This document shows, piece after piece, positions 1-9,309 of a DNA stretch of 64,000 nt. The notes beneath the pieces were generated by a model, which had not been told where the DNA came from, did no database searches, and saw only the letters and a list, made by a program, of their open reading frames with translations. The position numbers and the translations under genes are program-made. This stretch comes from an uncultured Hyphomonas sp. (GTDB lineage: Bacteria > Pseudomonadota > Alphaproteobacteria > Caulobacterales > Hyphomonadaceae). The stretch lies in NCBI RefSeq assembly GCF_963675305.1, contig NZ_OY776147.1, positions 1,860,001-1,924,000 of the forward strand, in the 5' to 3' direction. Position 1 is the first letter of the stretch, and each line of letters starts with the position of its first letter.

Positions 1-1
1 C

Positions 2-232
2 CTGCCGTCGATCCTGCTCTCCGGTTTCATGTTCCCGTTCCGGGGCATGCCGGAATGGGCCCAGATCATCGGAGAAGGCCTGCCGCTGACGCATTTTCTG
101 CGCATCGTGCGCGGCGTCATGCTGAAAGACACCAGCCTGGCGCAGCTTCAGAACCCGATCATCGCCTTGTGCATCTTCACCGCTGTGGCGGTCTCCATTG
201 CCATGTTGCGCTATCGGCGAACGCTCGACTAG
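2..232 (+). CDS. ABC-2 type transporter permease, C-terminal fragment
   Basis: Only the last 76 residues are in the window; the gene begins upstream. The segment reads GFMFPFRGMPEWAQ followed by LPLTHFLRIVRGVMLK, which is typical of the final part of DrrB/YhhJ-like ABC-2 permeases, and ends in a hydrophobic helix (IIALCIFTAVAVSIAML) and a short basic tail. Such proteins form the membrane channel of an ATP-driven exporter. The partner ATPase, if any, lies outside the window. It converges with epmB, with only 6 bases between the two stop codons. The substrate cannot be told. Confidence 0.8.
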   Translation: MPSILLSGFMFPFRGMPEWAQIIGEGLPLTHFLRIVRGVMLKDTSLAQLQNPIIALCIFTAVAVSIAMLRYRRTLD

Positions 233-238
233 ACGCAC

Positions 239-1276
239 TTATCCCTTGTACGGATGGTTTCTGCCGTCCCGGCCTCGCAGCGCCCGGCCTTCTGGCGTGT
301 CCACGACATCTGATCGTGCGGCATTCGCCTTGGACACCCCGCCCGGTATGTCGATCACATAGTGCGGCAGGGCGAGCCCGGACACGCGGTCTCTCAAGGC
401 AGAGTACAACGCCTGCCCCTCGTCCACGCTGACGCGGAAATGCCCGGTGCCGGGCGCCATATCCGGGTGGTGCAGATAGTAGGGTCGGATGCGCACGGCC
501 ACGAGTGCCTGCATCAGGTCTGCCAGCGCCGCCACATTATCATTCACCCCGCGCAGCAGCACAGACTGAGACACGAGCGGGAAACCGGCATCGGCAAGCC
601 GCGCGGCAGCCGCTTTCGTTTCCGGTGCCAGTTCTTTCACATGATTGATGTGGATCGAGACATAGACCGCCTTGCCGTCCGCTTTCAGCGCTTCGGCGAG
701 TTCAGGCGTAATCCGGTCCGGGTCCGCTACCGGCATCCGCGTGTGCCAGCGGATCACCTCGACATGGGGAATGCTGGCGATAGCCGCAGTCAGCGCCCGC
801 GCCCGCGCAACGGACAGCATGAACGGATCCCCTCCGGTCAGGATCACTTCCCGCACGCCGGGCTGCCCACGGACATAATCCAGCGCTGCGTCCAGTTCTG
901 CGGGTGACAATGTCTCGCCGATCCCCGGTCCGACCATTTCCCGCCGGAAACAGAACCGGCAATAGACCGGGCATACCGCAACCGGCTTCAGTAGCACCCG
1001 GTCCGGATAGCGGTGCACAATGCCAGGCACGGGCGTGTGCGCCTCATCTCCGATGGGATCGTTCAGCTCCTCCGGTTTCCGGACCATCTCTGCAGGCTGT
1101 GGCACGAACATGCGGGCAATCGGGTCGTCAGGGTCCGCCCGGTCGATCCGGCCGGTCAGAAAAGGCGTGATCGCAATGGCGTAATGGTCTGCGACCGGCG
1201 CCAGCGCCTCGGCTTCGCCAGCTGTGACCAGCCCAGCGGTCTGAAGTGCCTGAGGGGTGGTGAGCGGCCGGCTCAT
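239..1276 (-). CDS. epmB: EF-P beta-lysylation radical SAM protein EpmB (lysine 2,3-aminomutase family)
   Basis: Predicted to convert (S)-alpha-lysine to (R)-beta-lysine, which EpmA then attaches to EF-P. Residues 102-109 carry the radical SAM cluster motif C-x3-C-x2-C (CPVYCRFC). The C-terminal PGGVSK resembles the PLP-lysine motif (PGGxxK) of lysine 2,3-aminomutases. At 345 residues it is a short EpmB-type protein lacking the extra C-terminal region of clostridial aminomutases. I chose the ATG at 1276 because it overlaps the epmA stop as ATGA, the usual sign of coupling; a GTG six codons further upstream is possible. It forms a two-gene operon with epmA, divergent from efp, which supports the assignment. 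Confidence 0.93.
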   Translation of the reverse strand: MSRPLTTPQALQTAGLVTAGEAEALAPVADHYAIAITPFLTGRIDRADPDDPIARMFVPQPAEMVRKPEELNDPIGDEAHTPVPGIVHRYPDRVLLKPVAVCPVYCRFCFRREMVGPGIGETLSPAELDAALDYVRGQPGVREVILTGGDPFMLSVARARALTAAIASIPHVEVIRWHTRMPVADPDRITPELAEALKADGKAVYVSIHINHVKELAPETKAAAARLADAGFPLVSQSVLLRGVNDNVAALADLMQALVAVRIRPYYLHHPDMAPGTGHFRVSVDEGQALYSALRDRVSGLALPHYVIDIPGGVSKANAARSDVVDTPEGRALRGRDGRNHPYKG

Positions 1277-2298
1277 GTTTCCACCGGCGTCCACTGGACA
1301 TCCTGGATCGAGCGCGCCCCGGAGGCGAGCATCACCAGCCGGTCGAACCCAAGCGCCACGCCGCTCGCATCCGGCATGTGGCCGAGCGCTTCGAGGAAAT
1401 CCTCGTCGATCGGGTAGCGCTCGCCATAGATCTCCTGCTTGAGGGCCATGTCCGCCTCAAAACGCGTCCGCTGTTCGGCCGCATCGGTCAGTTCATGGAA
1501 CCCGTTCGCCAATTCCACGCCGCAGGCATACAGCTCAAACCGCTCGGCAAAGCGTGGATCGTCCGGACAGGCGCGGGCGAGCGCCGCCTCGCAGACGGGA
1601 TAGCGGTGGAGCAAGGTCAGGCGGTCGTCTCCCAGGGCGGGCTCAATCAGGGTCACCAGCACGGCGGAGAAAATATCCGACCAGGAGGCATCGTCCGGCA
1701 CGCCCACTCCGGCCCGGCGGGCAGCATCCAGAAATCCGTCCCGGTCATCCAGTAGTCCGTTTAAGTCCGTTTTGGCATGCCTGTGGAACGCCTCAGTCAG
1801 CGTCAGATACTCGGGAGTCATGCCCGGATCGCAGGTCCGCCCCTTCCAGCGAAGCGCTGTTTCGCCCGTGGCATTCAGGGCTGCGCGGCAAAGATCCACC
1901 GCATCCTGCATCACCGCAGCGAGGTCCGCGCCAGTGCGGTACCACTCCACCATGGTAAACTCGGGCGAATGCAGCAGGCCCTGCTCGCGGTTCCGAAAGA
2001 CTCTTGAAAAGTCGACGATTTTCTCTTCACCGGCGGCGAGCAGCTTCTTGCACGAGAACTCCGGCGATGTGTGCAGGTAAAGCGGGCTGACCTGCCCGTC
2101 ATCCGTCCGGAATTCCGTCTCAAAAGCATGGAGATGGGTTTCGTTCCCAGGCGAGACCTGAAGCGCCGCACATTCGACCTCCAGAAAGCCTTCCCGGACG
2201 AACCAGTCCGACAGCGCCCGGCGCACCTGCCCCCGCTTCAACAGAAACGGGCGCCGGTCCCTGTGCCGCGCCGGATGCCACCATTTGCCGTCAGTCAT
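1273..2298 (-). CDS. epmA: EF-P--(R)-beta-lysine ligase EpmA (lysyl-tRNA synthetase paralogue)
   Basis: A 341-residue class II aminoacyl-tRNA synthetase catalytic domain without the anticodon-binding domain of LysRS, which is the hallmark of EpmA/PoxA/GenX. Visible motifs are YLHTSPEFSCKKLL, FSRVFRNREQGLLHSPEFTMVEWYR split around motif 2, and the motif 3 segment GVALGFDRLVML near the C-terminus. Known members activate beta-lysine with ATP and load it onto the conserved lysine of EF-P. It is first in the epmA-epmB operon and is transcribed away from efp across a 149-base intergenic region. Confidence 0.94.
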   Translation of the reverse strand: MTDGKWWHPARHRDRRPFLLKRGQVRRALSDWFVREGFLEVECAALQVSPGNETHLHAFETEFRTDDGQVSPLYLHTSPEFSCKKLLAAGEEKIVDFSRVFRNREQGLLHSPEFTMVEWYRTGADLAAVMQDAVDLCRAALNATGETALRWKGRTCDPGMTPEYLTLTEAFHRHAKTDLNGLLDDRDGFLDAARRAGVGVPDDASWSDIFSAVLVTLIEPALGDDRLTLLHRYPVCEAALARACPDDPRFAERFELYACGVELANGFHELTDAAEQRTRFEADMALKQEIYGERYPIDEDFLEALGHMPDASGVALGFDRLVMLASGARSIQDVQWTPVET

Positions 2299-2447
2299 CT
2301 GCCCTGCCCAATGTCCGCAAGCGTGGAAATATGTGAACCGGTGCTTGGCGAAACACGCAAGTGCCGGTATTGCGAACCCCGATCAGGCGCTCCGGAGCGG
2401 AGCGCTCTATAGCACCGGAGCCAGTCCGGGCAATTCGGGAACACATC
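2299..2447. promoter_or_regulatory. Divergent epmA/efp promoter region with 12-bp palindrome
   Basis: The 149 bases between the two divergent starts must hold both promoters. A perfect palindrome CGCTCCGGAGCG lies at 2388-2399, about 50 bases before the efp start. I could not assign it to a regulator, and no confident -35/-10 pair stands out. Confidence 0.4.
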
Positions 2448-3020
2448 ATGGCCGTCGAAATCGCAGCAAACATCCGCCGGGGCAATATCATCGAGTACAC
2501 CGACGGTCAGCTCTATTCCGTCCTCAAGGCTGAATCCTTCCGTCCTGGCAAGGGCACGCCGACCACCACGATTGAAATGCGCCGCATCTCGGATGGCATC
2601 AAGATCGTCAACACCTACAAGACGACCGACAAGCTGGAAAAGGCCTTCGTCGAAGACATCGGCTACACCTACCTTTACCAGGACGGTGACAATTACGTCT
2701 TCATGCACCCGGAAACGTTTGAACAGGTCCACGTGGCCGGCACGATGCTGGGCGACAATGCCGCTTACCTTCAGGAAAACATGGAAGTGAACCTGCAGAT
2801 CTTCAATGACGTTCCCGTCTCAGCCACGCTGCCAGCACGCATCACCGCGACGATTTCCGAAACCGAACCGGTCGTGAAAGGCCAGACGGCCTCCAGTAGC
2901 TACAAGCCGGCCATCCTCGACAATGGCGTCCGTGTGATGGTTCCGCCGCACATCGATGTCGGCACGCGCATCATCGTGAACACCGAAGACAACACCTATC
3001 TGGAACGCGCGAAAGACTAA
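2448..3020 (+). CDS. efp: Elongation factor P
   Basis: A 190-residue EF-P of normal length, beginning MAVEIAANIRRG. The domain I loop has RPGKG with the modifiable lysine at residue 35 (counting Met), equivalent to the beta-lysylated lysine of Escherichia coli EF-P; this agrees with epmA and epmB next door. The C-terminal OB domains are complete (TVVKGQTASSSYKPA-type segment, then GTRIIVNTEDNTYLER). EF-P relieves ribosome stalling at consecutive prolines. The ATG at 2448 was chosen over an in-frame codon 29 triplets upstream because it gives the canonical N-terminus. The gene ends just before a strong terminator. Confidence 0.97.
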   Translation: MAVEIAANIRRGNIIEYTDGQLYSVLKAESFRPGKGTPTTTIEMRRISDGIKIVNTYKTTDKLEKAFVEDIGYTYLYQDGDNYVFMHPETFEQVHVAGTMLGDNAAYLQENMEVNLQIFNDVPVSATLPARITATISETEPVVKGQTASSSYKPAILDNGVRVMVPPHIDVGTRIIVNTEDNTYLERAKD

Positions 3021-3049
3021 GGCGCTTCAGCATTTCATACAGATCAAGC

Positions 3050-3080
3050 AAGTGCCGGCCCCTGTGCCGGCACTTTTCGT
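3050..3080 (+). terminator. Rho-independent terminator of efp
   Basis: Perfect 10-bp stem AAGTGCCGGC / GCCGGCACTT (3050-3059 and 3066-3075) with a six-base loop, running into TTCGTTT. It lies 30 bases after the efp stop. Confidence 0.85.
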
Positions 3081-3132
3081 TTGTGCGCCGGTTTCCGCCC
3101 GCGTGAGCTGAATTGACTCATACGAAAGAAAA

Positions 3133-3147
3133 GAACAAAATAAGAAC
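3133..3147 (+). promoter_or_regulatory. LexA SOS box of the imuA-imuB-dnaE2 operon
   Basis: GAACAAAATAAGAAC is an exact GAAC-N7-GAAC direct repeat, the reverse complement of GTTC-N7-GTTC, the known alphaproteobacterial LexA site. It precedes a cassette that is SOS-induced in Caulobacter and other bacteria. The second half-site ends two bases before the imuA ATG. Confidence 0.88.
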
Positions 3148-3149
3148 AA

Positions 3150-3890
3150 ATGGACCTTGCAACCCTCAGATCCAAAGGGCTCATCCGCCCCGTTACGGCT
3201 GCCCCGGCACAGCCGGCTGCCTTCCCCTTCGGGCTGGGCAGCCATGGCGTGCATGAGGTGGCGGAAGCGGCTTACGGCCACTGGGCAGCGGTCACAGGCT
3301 TTACGCTCGCAACAGTGCAGCCCACTCGCAAGGGTGCCTGTCTGTGGATCTGCCAGACAAGCCTGTCCCGGGATACCGGGCATATCCCCGCCACCTCCCT
3401 GCAGCAGATGACAGGCGGACGGGAGCCGCGGCTCTGCATCACTGCCCGCAAGTCCGCTGAGGCCCTCTGGAGCGCCGAGGAAGGCATCATGTCCGGCGCC
3501 GTCCGTCATGTCGTGGTCGAGCTTGAAGAAGCAGACTTCACCGCGACGCGCCGCCTGGCGCTGGCATCTGAAAAGCATGGCGTGCCGGTCACCCTGCTAT
3601 TGCCGCACACCTGCAGCGGCGCAACGGCCGCCAGCACCCGCTGGCGGGTCGGCACACAGCTTTCGGCGATGAACCGTCACGATCCCCGCGCACCGGGCCA
3701 GCCGCGCTACCGCGCCGTGCTGGAACGCTGCCGCACCGCGCCCGCAGCCGTGGGGCAGGCTTTTGATCTCGAGTGGAACAATGAGACGCTATCTCTCCAT
3801 ATGGTTTCCGGAATGGCCGCTGGACCGACTGCGCCGCGCCCGGCGCCGTCCTTCGTCACAAGGCACGGACATCAGCGCAAAGCCGGCTGA
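3150..3890 (+). CDS. imuA: ImuA, RecA/SulA-like mutasome protein
   Basis: A 246-residue protein in the first position of the imuA-imuB-dnaE2 cassette. It shows the ImuA pattern: an early FGLGSHGVHEVAEAAYGHWAA segment (the 'GxxHEV' signature), a RecA-like core without a classical Walker A, and a basic proline-rich tail. Known ImuA proteins join ImuB and DnaE2 in translesion synthesis after DNA damage. The ATG at 3150 is the only good in-frame ATG near the N-terminus, but it directly follows the LexA box, so no normal Shine-Dalgarno spacing is available. The 3' end overlaps imuB by 110 bases. Confidence 0.85.
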   Translation: MDLATLRSKGLIRPVTAAPAQPAAFPFGLGSHGVHEVAEAAYGHWAAVTGFTLATVQPTRKGACLWICQTSLSRDTGHIPATSLQQMTGGREPRLCITARKSAEALWSAEEGIMSGAVRHVVVELEEADFTATRRLALASEKHGVPVTLLLPHTCSGATAASTRWRVGTQLSAMNRHDPRAPGQPRYRAVLERCRTAPAAVGQAFDLEWNNETLSLHMVSGMAAGPTAPRPAPSFVTRHGHQRKAG

Positions 3891-5394
3891 GCCGCAGCCC
3901 TTTGTTCTCCATGAGAAATCCACCCACGGGCTGACCGTCGCGGCGGCGAACCAGCCCGCCATTGCGGTCGGCATCCATCCCGGGCTCAGCCTGAAGGATG
4001 CCCGCAGCGCGCTGCCGGGCCTCATGACCGAACAGATCGACCGGGAGAGCGATGCAACAGCCCTGCTGGCCCTTGCCGACTGGATGGTGCGCTTCTCGCC
4101 TCTTGTATCGACAGATGGAAACGACGGGCTGTTGCTGGAAACGACCGGTTGCGACCACCTTTTCGGCGGGGAGGCTGGCATGGCGGCGGCCCTGTCGGCG
4201 CGGGTCTCGCAGGCAGGCTATGACCACCGCCTCGCCTTTGCCGGCACGCCTGGCGCAGCCTGGGCACTGGCGCGGACAGTGGCGGAGGACGGGGCGCCGG
4301 TGATCCTGCCGCCGGGGGCGGAGCGGCAGGGGCTGGCGGCGCTGCCGGTACGGGCGCTGAGGCTATCCGGTCCCGTGCTGACCCTCCTGCGCCGGTTCGG
4401 CCTGACGCGGATCGGCCAGCTCTACACCATTGATCGCAAAGCACTTTCCCGGCGCTTCCAGTCGCGCGAAGCGGTGGAGGCGGTGATGCTGCGGCTGGAT
4501 CAGGCGCTGGGCGTGCGGGCCGAACCGTTCGCGCCGCTCCGCCCGCCGCCGGACTATGCCGCCCGCCTGCCCTGCCCGGAGCCGCTGAGCGACAGCGCCG
4601 GTATCAGCGAAGGCCTCAGCCGCCTCACCGAGGAGCTGTGCGCGAAACTGTCGGCGCATGGCCTTGGCGCACAAGGCTTTGTTTTTCATGCATTTCGTTC
4701 GGATGGCGAGACGCGCAGCCTGACCGTCAACATGGCCCGGCCCGTGCGCAAACCGGCCCATATCCTGCGCCTTTTCCGGGAACGGCTGGACCGGATCGAC
4801 CCCGGTTTTGGCATTGATCTGTTGCTGCTTGAGGCCCTGCGAACGGCCCCCATGGAGGCCGGAAGCCAGCCATTATCCGCTGATCTTGCCATGACTATAA
4901 CGGACTTGGGGCTGCTTTCCGCGCTCTCCGACCGGATCCAGGCACGACTGGGCGAGGGCCGGGTCATGATCATCCAGCCGGAGGCCCGCCATCCCCCGGA
5001 CAAGGCCGAGCGGCATGTGCCCTTCACCGGCCAGCTGCCCGAGGACACTCCGCCGCCGCCCGACACGCTGCCGGGCCTGCGCCCCCTCCGCATGCTGGAC
5101 CGGCCCGAGCCGATCGATGCCGTGGCCGAGGTGCCGGACGGGCCGCCGCTGCGCTTCGTCTGGCGCCGGGTGGTGCGCCGCGTGGTGAAGGCCGATGGCC
5201 CCGAACGGATCGCGCCGGAATGGTGGACCCACCTGCCGGCGCCCGGCGGCGGCGCGCAGGCCATGCCCCGCGCGCGGGACTATTACCGTGTCGAGGATGA
5301 GCACGGCCACCGCTACTGGATCTTCCGCGAGGGGCTGTATGACGATGGCCGTGGCAGCCATCCCGACTGGTTCCTGCAGGGGTTGCTGGCATGA
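3781..5394 (+). CDS. imuB: ImuB, inactive Y-family polymerase-like mutasome hub
   Basis: A 537-residue DinB/Y-family-like protein starting MRRYLSIWFPEWPLDRLRR, the standard ImuB opening. ImuB proteins keep the Y-family fold but lack the catalytic acidic residues, and bridge ImuA, DnaE2 and the sliding clamp. A QLPEDTP segment at about residue 422 is a weak candidate clamp-binding motif. The C-terminus (HRYWIFREGLYDDGR... DWFLQGLLA) is characteristic. The ATG at 3781 was preferred to a TTG six codons upstream. Its stop overlaps the dnaE2 start as ATGA. Confidence 0.92.
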   Translation: MRRYLSIWFPEWPLDRLRRARRRPSSQGTDISAKPAEPQPFVLHEKSTHGLTVAAANQPAIAVGIHPGLSLKDARSALPGLMTEQIDRESDATALLALADWMVRFSPLVSTDGNDGLLLETTGCDHLFGGEAGMAAALSARVSQAGYDHRLAFAGTPGAAWALARTVAEDGAPVILPPGAERQGLAALPVRALRLSGPVLTLLRRFGLTRIGQLYTIDRKALSRRFQSREAVEAVMLRLDQALGVRAEPFAPLRPPPDYAARLPCPEPLSDSAGISEGLSRLTEELCAKLSAHGLGAQGFVFHAFRSDGETRSLTVNMARPVRKPAHILRLFRERLDRIDPGFGIDLLLLEALRTAPMEAGSQPLSADLAMTITDLGLLSALSDRIQARLGEGRVMIIQPEARHPPDKAERHVPFTGQLPEDTPPPPDTLPGLRPLRMLDRPEPIDAVAEVPDGPPLRFVWRRVVRRVVKADGPERIAPEWWTHLPAPGGGAQAMPRARDYYRVEDEHGHRYWIFREGLYDDGRGSHPDWFLQGLLA

Positions 5395-8300
5395 GCGGTT
5401 TCGCCGAACTCGCCGTGACGACGAACTTCTCCTTCCTGCGGGGCGCGAGCCACGGGGCCGAACTGGTGCAGCGGACGGCCGAGCTCGGCCTGTCGGCGAT
5501 TGGCGTCGCGGACCGTAACACGCTGGCCGGGGTCGTCCGGGCACACACCGCCGCGAAGGAGGCCGGGCTGAAGCTTCTGGTCGGGGCGCGGCTGGTGCCG
5601 CTGGAGGGGCCGGAGGTCCTCGCCTACCCGATGGACCGCGCCGCCTATGGCCGGCTGTCCCGCCTTCTGTCGGACGGCAAGATGAAGCCGGACGTGCCGA
5701 AAGGCGAATGCTACCTGACGCTGGCGGACATCCTCGCCGCCAGCGAGGGCCAGATGCTGATCGTCATGCCGCCAGCCGTTCCGCCCGCCGGGTTCGCGGA
5801 CACGCTGCGCGGGATCGCGGCCGCCGCGCCGGGCCGCACCTGGCTCGCGGCGCGCTACACCTATTCCGGCCGCAACCGGGAGCGCATTGCCCGGCTGGAG
5901 GAAATCGCCGCCAGCGCGGGCATCCCGCTGGTGGCGACCAATGACGTGCTCTACCACACGCCGGAGCGCCGCCCCCTGCAGGATGTGCTGACCTGCATCC
6001 GCGAGCACTGCACCCTTGAGACGGCGGGCTACCGGCTGGAAGCCAATGCCGAACGCCACCTGAAAAGCCCGGCTGAAATGGCGCGCCTGTTCCAGGGCTT
6101 CGAAGAAGCGGTGGCGCAGACAGAGGCCATCGCCGCGCGCTGCCAGTTCAGCCTGGATGAACTGGCCTATGAATATCCGGACGAGCCCGTCCCCTCTGGC
6201 GCGACACCGCAGAGCCACCTGACGAAGCTGACATGGAAAGGCGCGGAAAACCGCTATCCGGACGGTATTCCGGAACAGGTCTCCCGGCAGCTGGAAGACG
6301 AGCTCGCCCTGATCGAGGAGCTGTCCTACGCGCCCTACTTCCTGACCGTGCACGACATTGTCGCCTGGGCACGCAGCAAGGGCATCCTCTGCCAGGGACG
6401 CGGCTCCGCGGCGAACTCCGCCGTCTGTTACTGCCTCGGCATTACCAGCGTTGACCCGACCCTGACCAAGCTGTTGTTCGCCCGCTTCCTGTCACGTGAG
6501 CGGCGGGAACCGCCGGACATCGATGTCGATTTTGAACACGAACGCCGCGAGGAAGTCATCCAGTATGTCTACGGACGGTATGGCCGGCACCGCGCCGCCC
6601 TAACGGCGACGGTGATCTCCTACCGTTCCCGCTCCGCCGTGCGGGAAGTCTGCAAGGCGCTTGGCCTCAGCGAGGACATTTCCAGCGCACTGGCCAATGG
6701 CGTATGGGGCAGCTGGAACGATGCCATGCCGGACAAGCGTATCGTCGAGGCAGGGCTGGACCCGCGCAGCCCGCTGATCCGCCGCGCCATCCTGCTGACC
6801 CGGCAGCTGATCGGGTTCCCGCGCCACCTGTCCCAGCATGTCGGCGGCTTCGTGCTGACACAGGGACCCCTTACCGAAACCGTGCCCATCGGCAATGCGG
6901 CGATGGACAAGCGTACCTTCATCGAATGGGACAAGGATGACATCAACGCGCTCGGCATCATGAAAGTGGATGTGCTGGCGCTGGGCATGCTGACCTGTAT
7001 CCGCAAGGCGTTCGACATGCTGGAGAGCCACAAGGGCATCCACCACACGCTGGCCAGCATCCCGCCGGACGACCAGCCGACCTATGACATGCTGTGCCGG
7101 GCCGACAGTGTCGGCGTGTTCCAGGTGGAGAGCCGGGCACAGATGGCCATGCTGCCGCGCCTGCGCCCGCGCGTGTTCTATGATCTCGTGATCGAGGTCG
7201 CCATCGTCCGTCCCGGCCCGATCCAGGGCAACATGGTGCACCCGTACCTGCGCCGCCGGAACGGCACGGAACCCGTGCGTTTTCCCAGCCCCGCCCCGGA
7301 GCATGGCCCGCCGGACGAACTGGAACAGATCCTGGCGCGCACCAAGGGCGTGCCGCTGTTCCAGGAGCAGGCGATGCAGATCGCCATCGATGCGGCGAAG
7401 TTCACACCGGACGAAGCCAACGGCCTGCGCCGCGCCATGGCGACGTTCCGCCATCTCGGCACGATCCATAATTATGAGGAGATGCTGGTCTCCCGCCTGA
7501 TCGAACGGGGCTATGACCCGGTCTTTGCGCGGTCCTGCTATGAGCAGATCAAGGGCTTTGGCGAATACGGTTTCCCGGAAAGCCATGCGGCCTCCTTCGC
7601 CCTGCTCGTTTACGTGTCCTCCTGGTTGAAATGTCACCATCCGGACATTTTCTGCGCCGCCATCCTGAACAGCCAGCCCATGGGGTTCTACGCCCCGGCC
7701 CAGCTGTCGCGGGACGCACAGGAGCATGGCGTCGAGATCCGCCCGGTGGATGTGAACCATTCCGACTGGGACAATACGCTGGAGCCGGTCGAGGGGGACG
7801 CCGGCCTGTTCGCGGTACGCCTCGGCTTCCGGCAGGTCGACGGGCTGAAGCAGGCCGACATGGAGCAGCTGATGATGCATCGGGCGGGCGGCTATGACAG
7901 CCCGGACGCGCTGACCCGCCGGGCGCGGCTGACCCGCGCCGTGCTGGAGCGGCTGGCGGCGGCGGATGCGTTCCGCTCCATGGGTCTGTCACGGCGCGAT
8001 GCCCTGTGGAAGATCCGCGGCGAGGCGCCGGGACACGCCCTGCCGCTGTTCGCGGCCGCCGACCTTGCCGAACAGGGCACGGAGGCAGATGTGGAACTCC
8101 CTCAAGTTCCGCCTTCGGAACATGTGCTGCAGGACTACCAGACGCATCGCATGTCGCTGAAAGGCCACCCGATGCACTTCCTGCGAAACGCCCACACGCG
8201 GCGGGGCATCGTCTCCACCGCCGAGGCCACCGGGCGGCGCAGCGGCCAGCGGGTGGAAACGTCCGGCCTGGTCCTGGTGCGCCAGCGGCCGGGCTCCGCC

Positions 8301-8660
8301 AGCGGCGTCGTCTTCGTTACGCTGGAGGATGAGACCGGGATCGCGAACCTGGTCGTCTGGCCGCGCGTGCTGGAACGGTTCCGCCCGGTCGTGATGCGGG
8401 CACGGATCCTTCATGTGATCGGCCGGGTCCAGTCAGCCGAGAACGTCACGCACATTGTGGCGGAGCAGCTGATCGACTGCACGGACGACCTGTCCCTGTT
8501 GTCGGAAGATGTGCTGCGCGATCCGCTGAACGGTGTACTGGCCCGGCCGGACGAGGTTCGCCGGCCTGTTGCACCGCGCAAGGGCCCCGCCGGACGCCTT
8601 TCCGGGGGACGTCATCCGCGCAATGTCCGGGTCATTCCGCCAAGCCGCGACTTTCACTGA
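5391..8660 (+). CDS. dnaE2: Error-prone C-family DNA polymerase DnaE2 (ImuC)
   Basis: A 1089-residue polymerase, the normal size for DnaE2. The N-terminal PHP domain opens FAELAVTTNFSFLRGASH, where replicative DnaE has metal-binding histidines, so the PHP site is probably degenerate. The palm holds the catalytic motif PDIDVDFEHERRE near residue 375. A helix-hairpin-helix region and a C-terminal OB fold (SGLVLVRQRPGSASG to VVWPRVLERF) follow. It copies past DNA lesions with ImuA and ImuB and causes damage-induced mutation. It is the last gene of the SOS operon. Confidence 0.97.
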   Translation: MSGFAELAVTTNFSFLRGASHGAELVQRTAELGLSAIGVADRNTLAGVVRAHTAAKEAGLKLLVGARLVPLEGPEVLAYPMDRAAYGRLSRLLSDGKMKPDVPKGECYLTLADILAASEGQMLIVMPPAVPPAGFADTLRGIAAAAPGRTWLAARYTYSGRNRERIARLEEIAASAGIPLVATNDVLYHTPERRPLQDVLTCIREHCTLETAGYRLEANAERHLKSPAEMARLFQGFEEAVAQTEAIAARCQFSLDELAYEYPDEPVPSGATPQSHLTKLTWKGAENRYPDGIPEQVSRQLEDELALIEELSYAPYFLTVHDIVAWARSKGILCQGRGSAANSAVCYCLGITSVDPTLTKLLFARFLSRERREPPDIDVDFEHERREEVIQYVYGRYGRHRAALTATVISYRSRSAVREVCKALGLSEDISSALANGVWGSWNDAMPDKRIVEAGLDPRSPLIRRAILLTRQLIGFPRHLSQHVGGFVLTQGPLTETVPIGNAAMDKRTFIEWDKDDINALGIMKVDVLALGMLTCIRKAFDMLESHKGIHHTLASIPPDDQPTYDMLCRADSVGVFQVESRAQMAMLPRLRPRVFYDLVIEVAIVRPGPIQGNMVHPYLRRRNGTEPVRFPSPAPEHGPPDELEQILARTKGVPLFQEQAMQIAIDAAKFTPDEANGLRRAMATFRHLGTIHNYEEMLVSRLIERGYDPVFARSCYEQIKGFGEYGFPESHAASFALLVYVSSWLKCHHPDIFCAAILNSQPMGFYAPAQLSRDAQEHGVEIRPVDVNHSDWDNTLEPVEGDAGLFAVRLGFRQVDGLKQADMEQLMMHRAGGYDSPDALTRRARLTRAVLERLAAADAFRSMGLSRRDALWKIRGEAPGHALPLFAAADLAEQGTEADVELPQVPPSEHVLQDYQTHRMSLKGHPMHFLRNAHTRRGIVSTAEATGRRSGQRVETSGLVLVRQRPGSASGVVFVTLEDETGIANLVVWPRVLERFRPVVMRARILHVIGRVQSAENVTHIVAEQLIDCTDDLSLLSEDVLRDPLNGVLARPDEVRRPVAPRKGPAGRLSGGRHPRNVRVIPPSRDFH

Positions 8661-8853
8661 AGGCCGGCCGCTTTCTGCTCGCTCCATTGGCAGGTCTGTG
8701 TGCCCGCGCACGCCGGAAATGCGGCAAGACACACCGTAACCGGCTGCCCCGGCAATTCAGGGGGGAATGCAGAGCGAAAGACGCTGGCTGATAACAATTG
8801 ACGCGGTGCATGCCAATTTATTAAGCTTCCCGGACATAACAGGAGGCACGTCC
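8661..8853. other. Intergenic region between dnaE2 and DUF1330 gene
   Basis: 193 bases without a gene. An AT-rich stretch (ccaatttattaagc, about 8814-8827) shortly before the next gene is a plausible promoter. No strong terminator hairpin with a T-run is visible after dnaE2. Confidence 0.4.
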
Positions 8854-9309
8854 ATGGAAGTCCGGAATGAAGTATTCCCATCTGACCCGGCCCGCATGCA
8901 ACAGATGCTCGAGAAAGGCCCTGACGGCCCGATCTTCATGGTCAACCTTCTGAAATTCAAGGATAAAGCGGAATATGACGATGGCCGTAAGACAGATCTC
9001 TCCGGACGCGACGCCTACATGATCTACGGCCGGGCGGTGGCGGACATCCTGCTGAAGTTCGGCGGCCGGGCTGTGTTTGCCGCGGACGTAACCTTCCTCG
9101 CCCTGGGAGACGTCGAGGAGTTGTGGGACGAGGTCGCCATCGCCATGTATCCAAGCCGGGCCGACATGGTGCGCATGTCCCTGTCGGAAGAATGGCGCGA
9201 AGCGGCTGTCCACCGCTCAGCCGGCCTCAAGGGACAACTCAACATCGAGACCGTCCTGCCCGCCGCGCAACAGGACTCTCCATGGGTGAAAAGCCTGCTG
9301 GGGGATTAG
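8854..9309 (+). CDS. DUF1330 domain protein
   Basis: A 151-residue soluble protein with the dimeric ferredoxin-like pattern of DUF1330: GPIFMVNLLKFKDKAEY, then YMIYGRAVADILLKFGGRAVF and EELWDEVAIAMYPSRADMVRM. No enzymatic function is established for the family. The ATG at 8854 was chosen because a good ribosome site AGGAGGC precedes it at the right distance; in-frame codons upstream have none. It stands alone between dnaE2 and a TetR gene. Confidence 0.75.
   Translation: MEVRNEVFPSDPARMQQMLEKGPDGPIFMVNLLKFKDKAEYDDGRKTDLSGRDAYMIYGRAVADILLKFGGRAVFAADVTFLALGDVEELWDEVAIAMYPSRADMVRMSLSEEWREAAVHRSAGLKGQLNIETVLPAAQQDSPWVKSLLGD

Noticed and set aside
6600..7880. Open frame of about 430 codons antisense to dnaE2
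   Set aside because: dnaE2 is complete and conserved throughout; the antisense frame has biased composition and no ribosome site.
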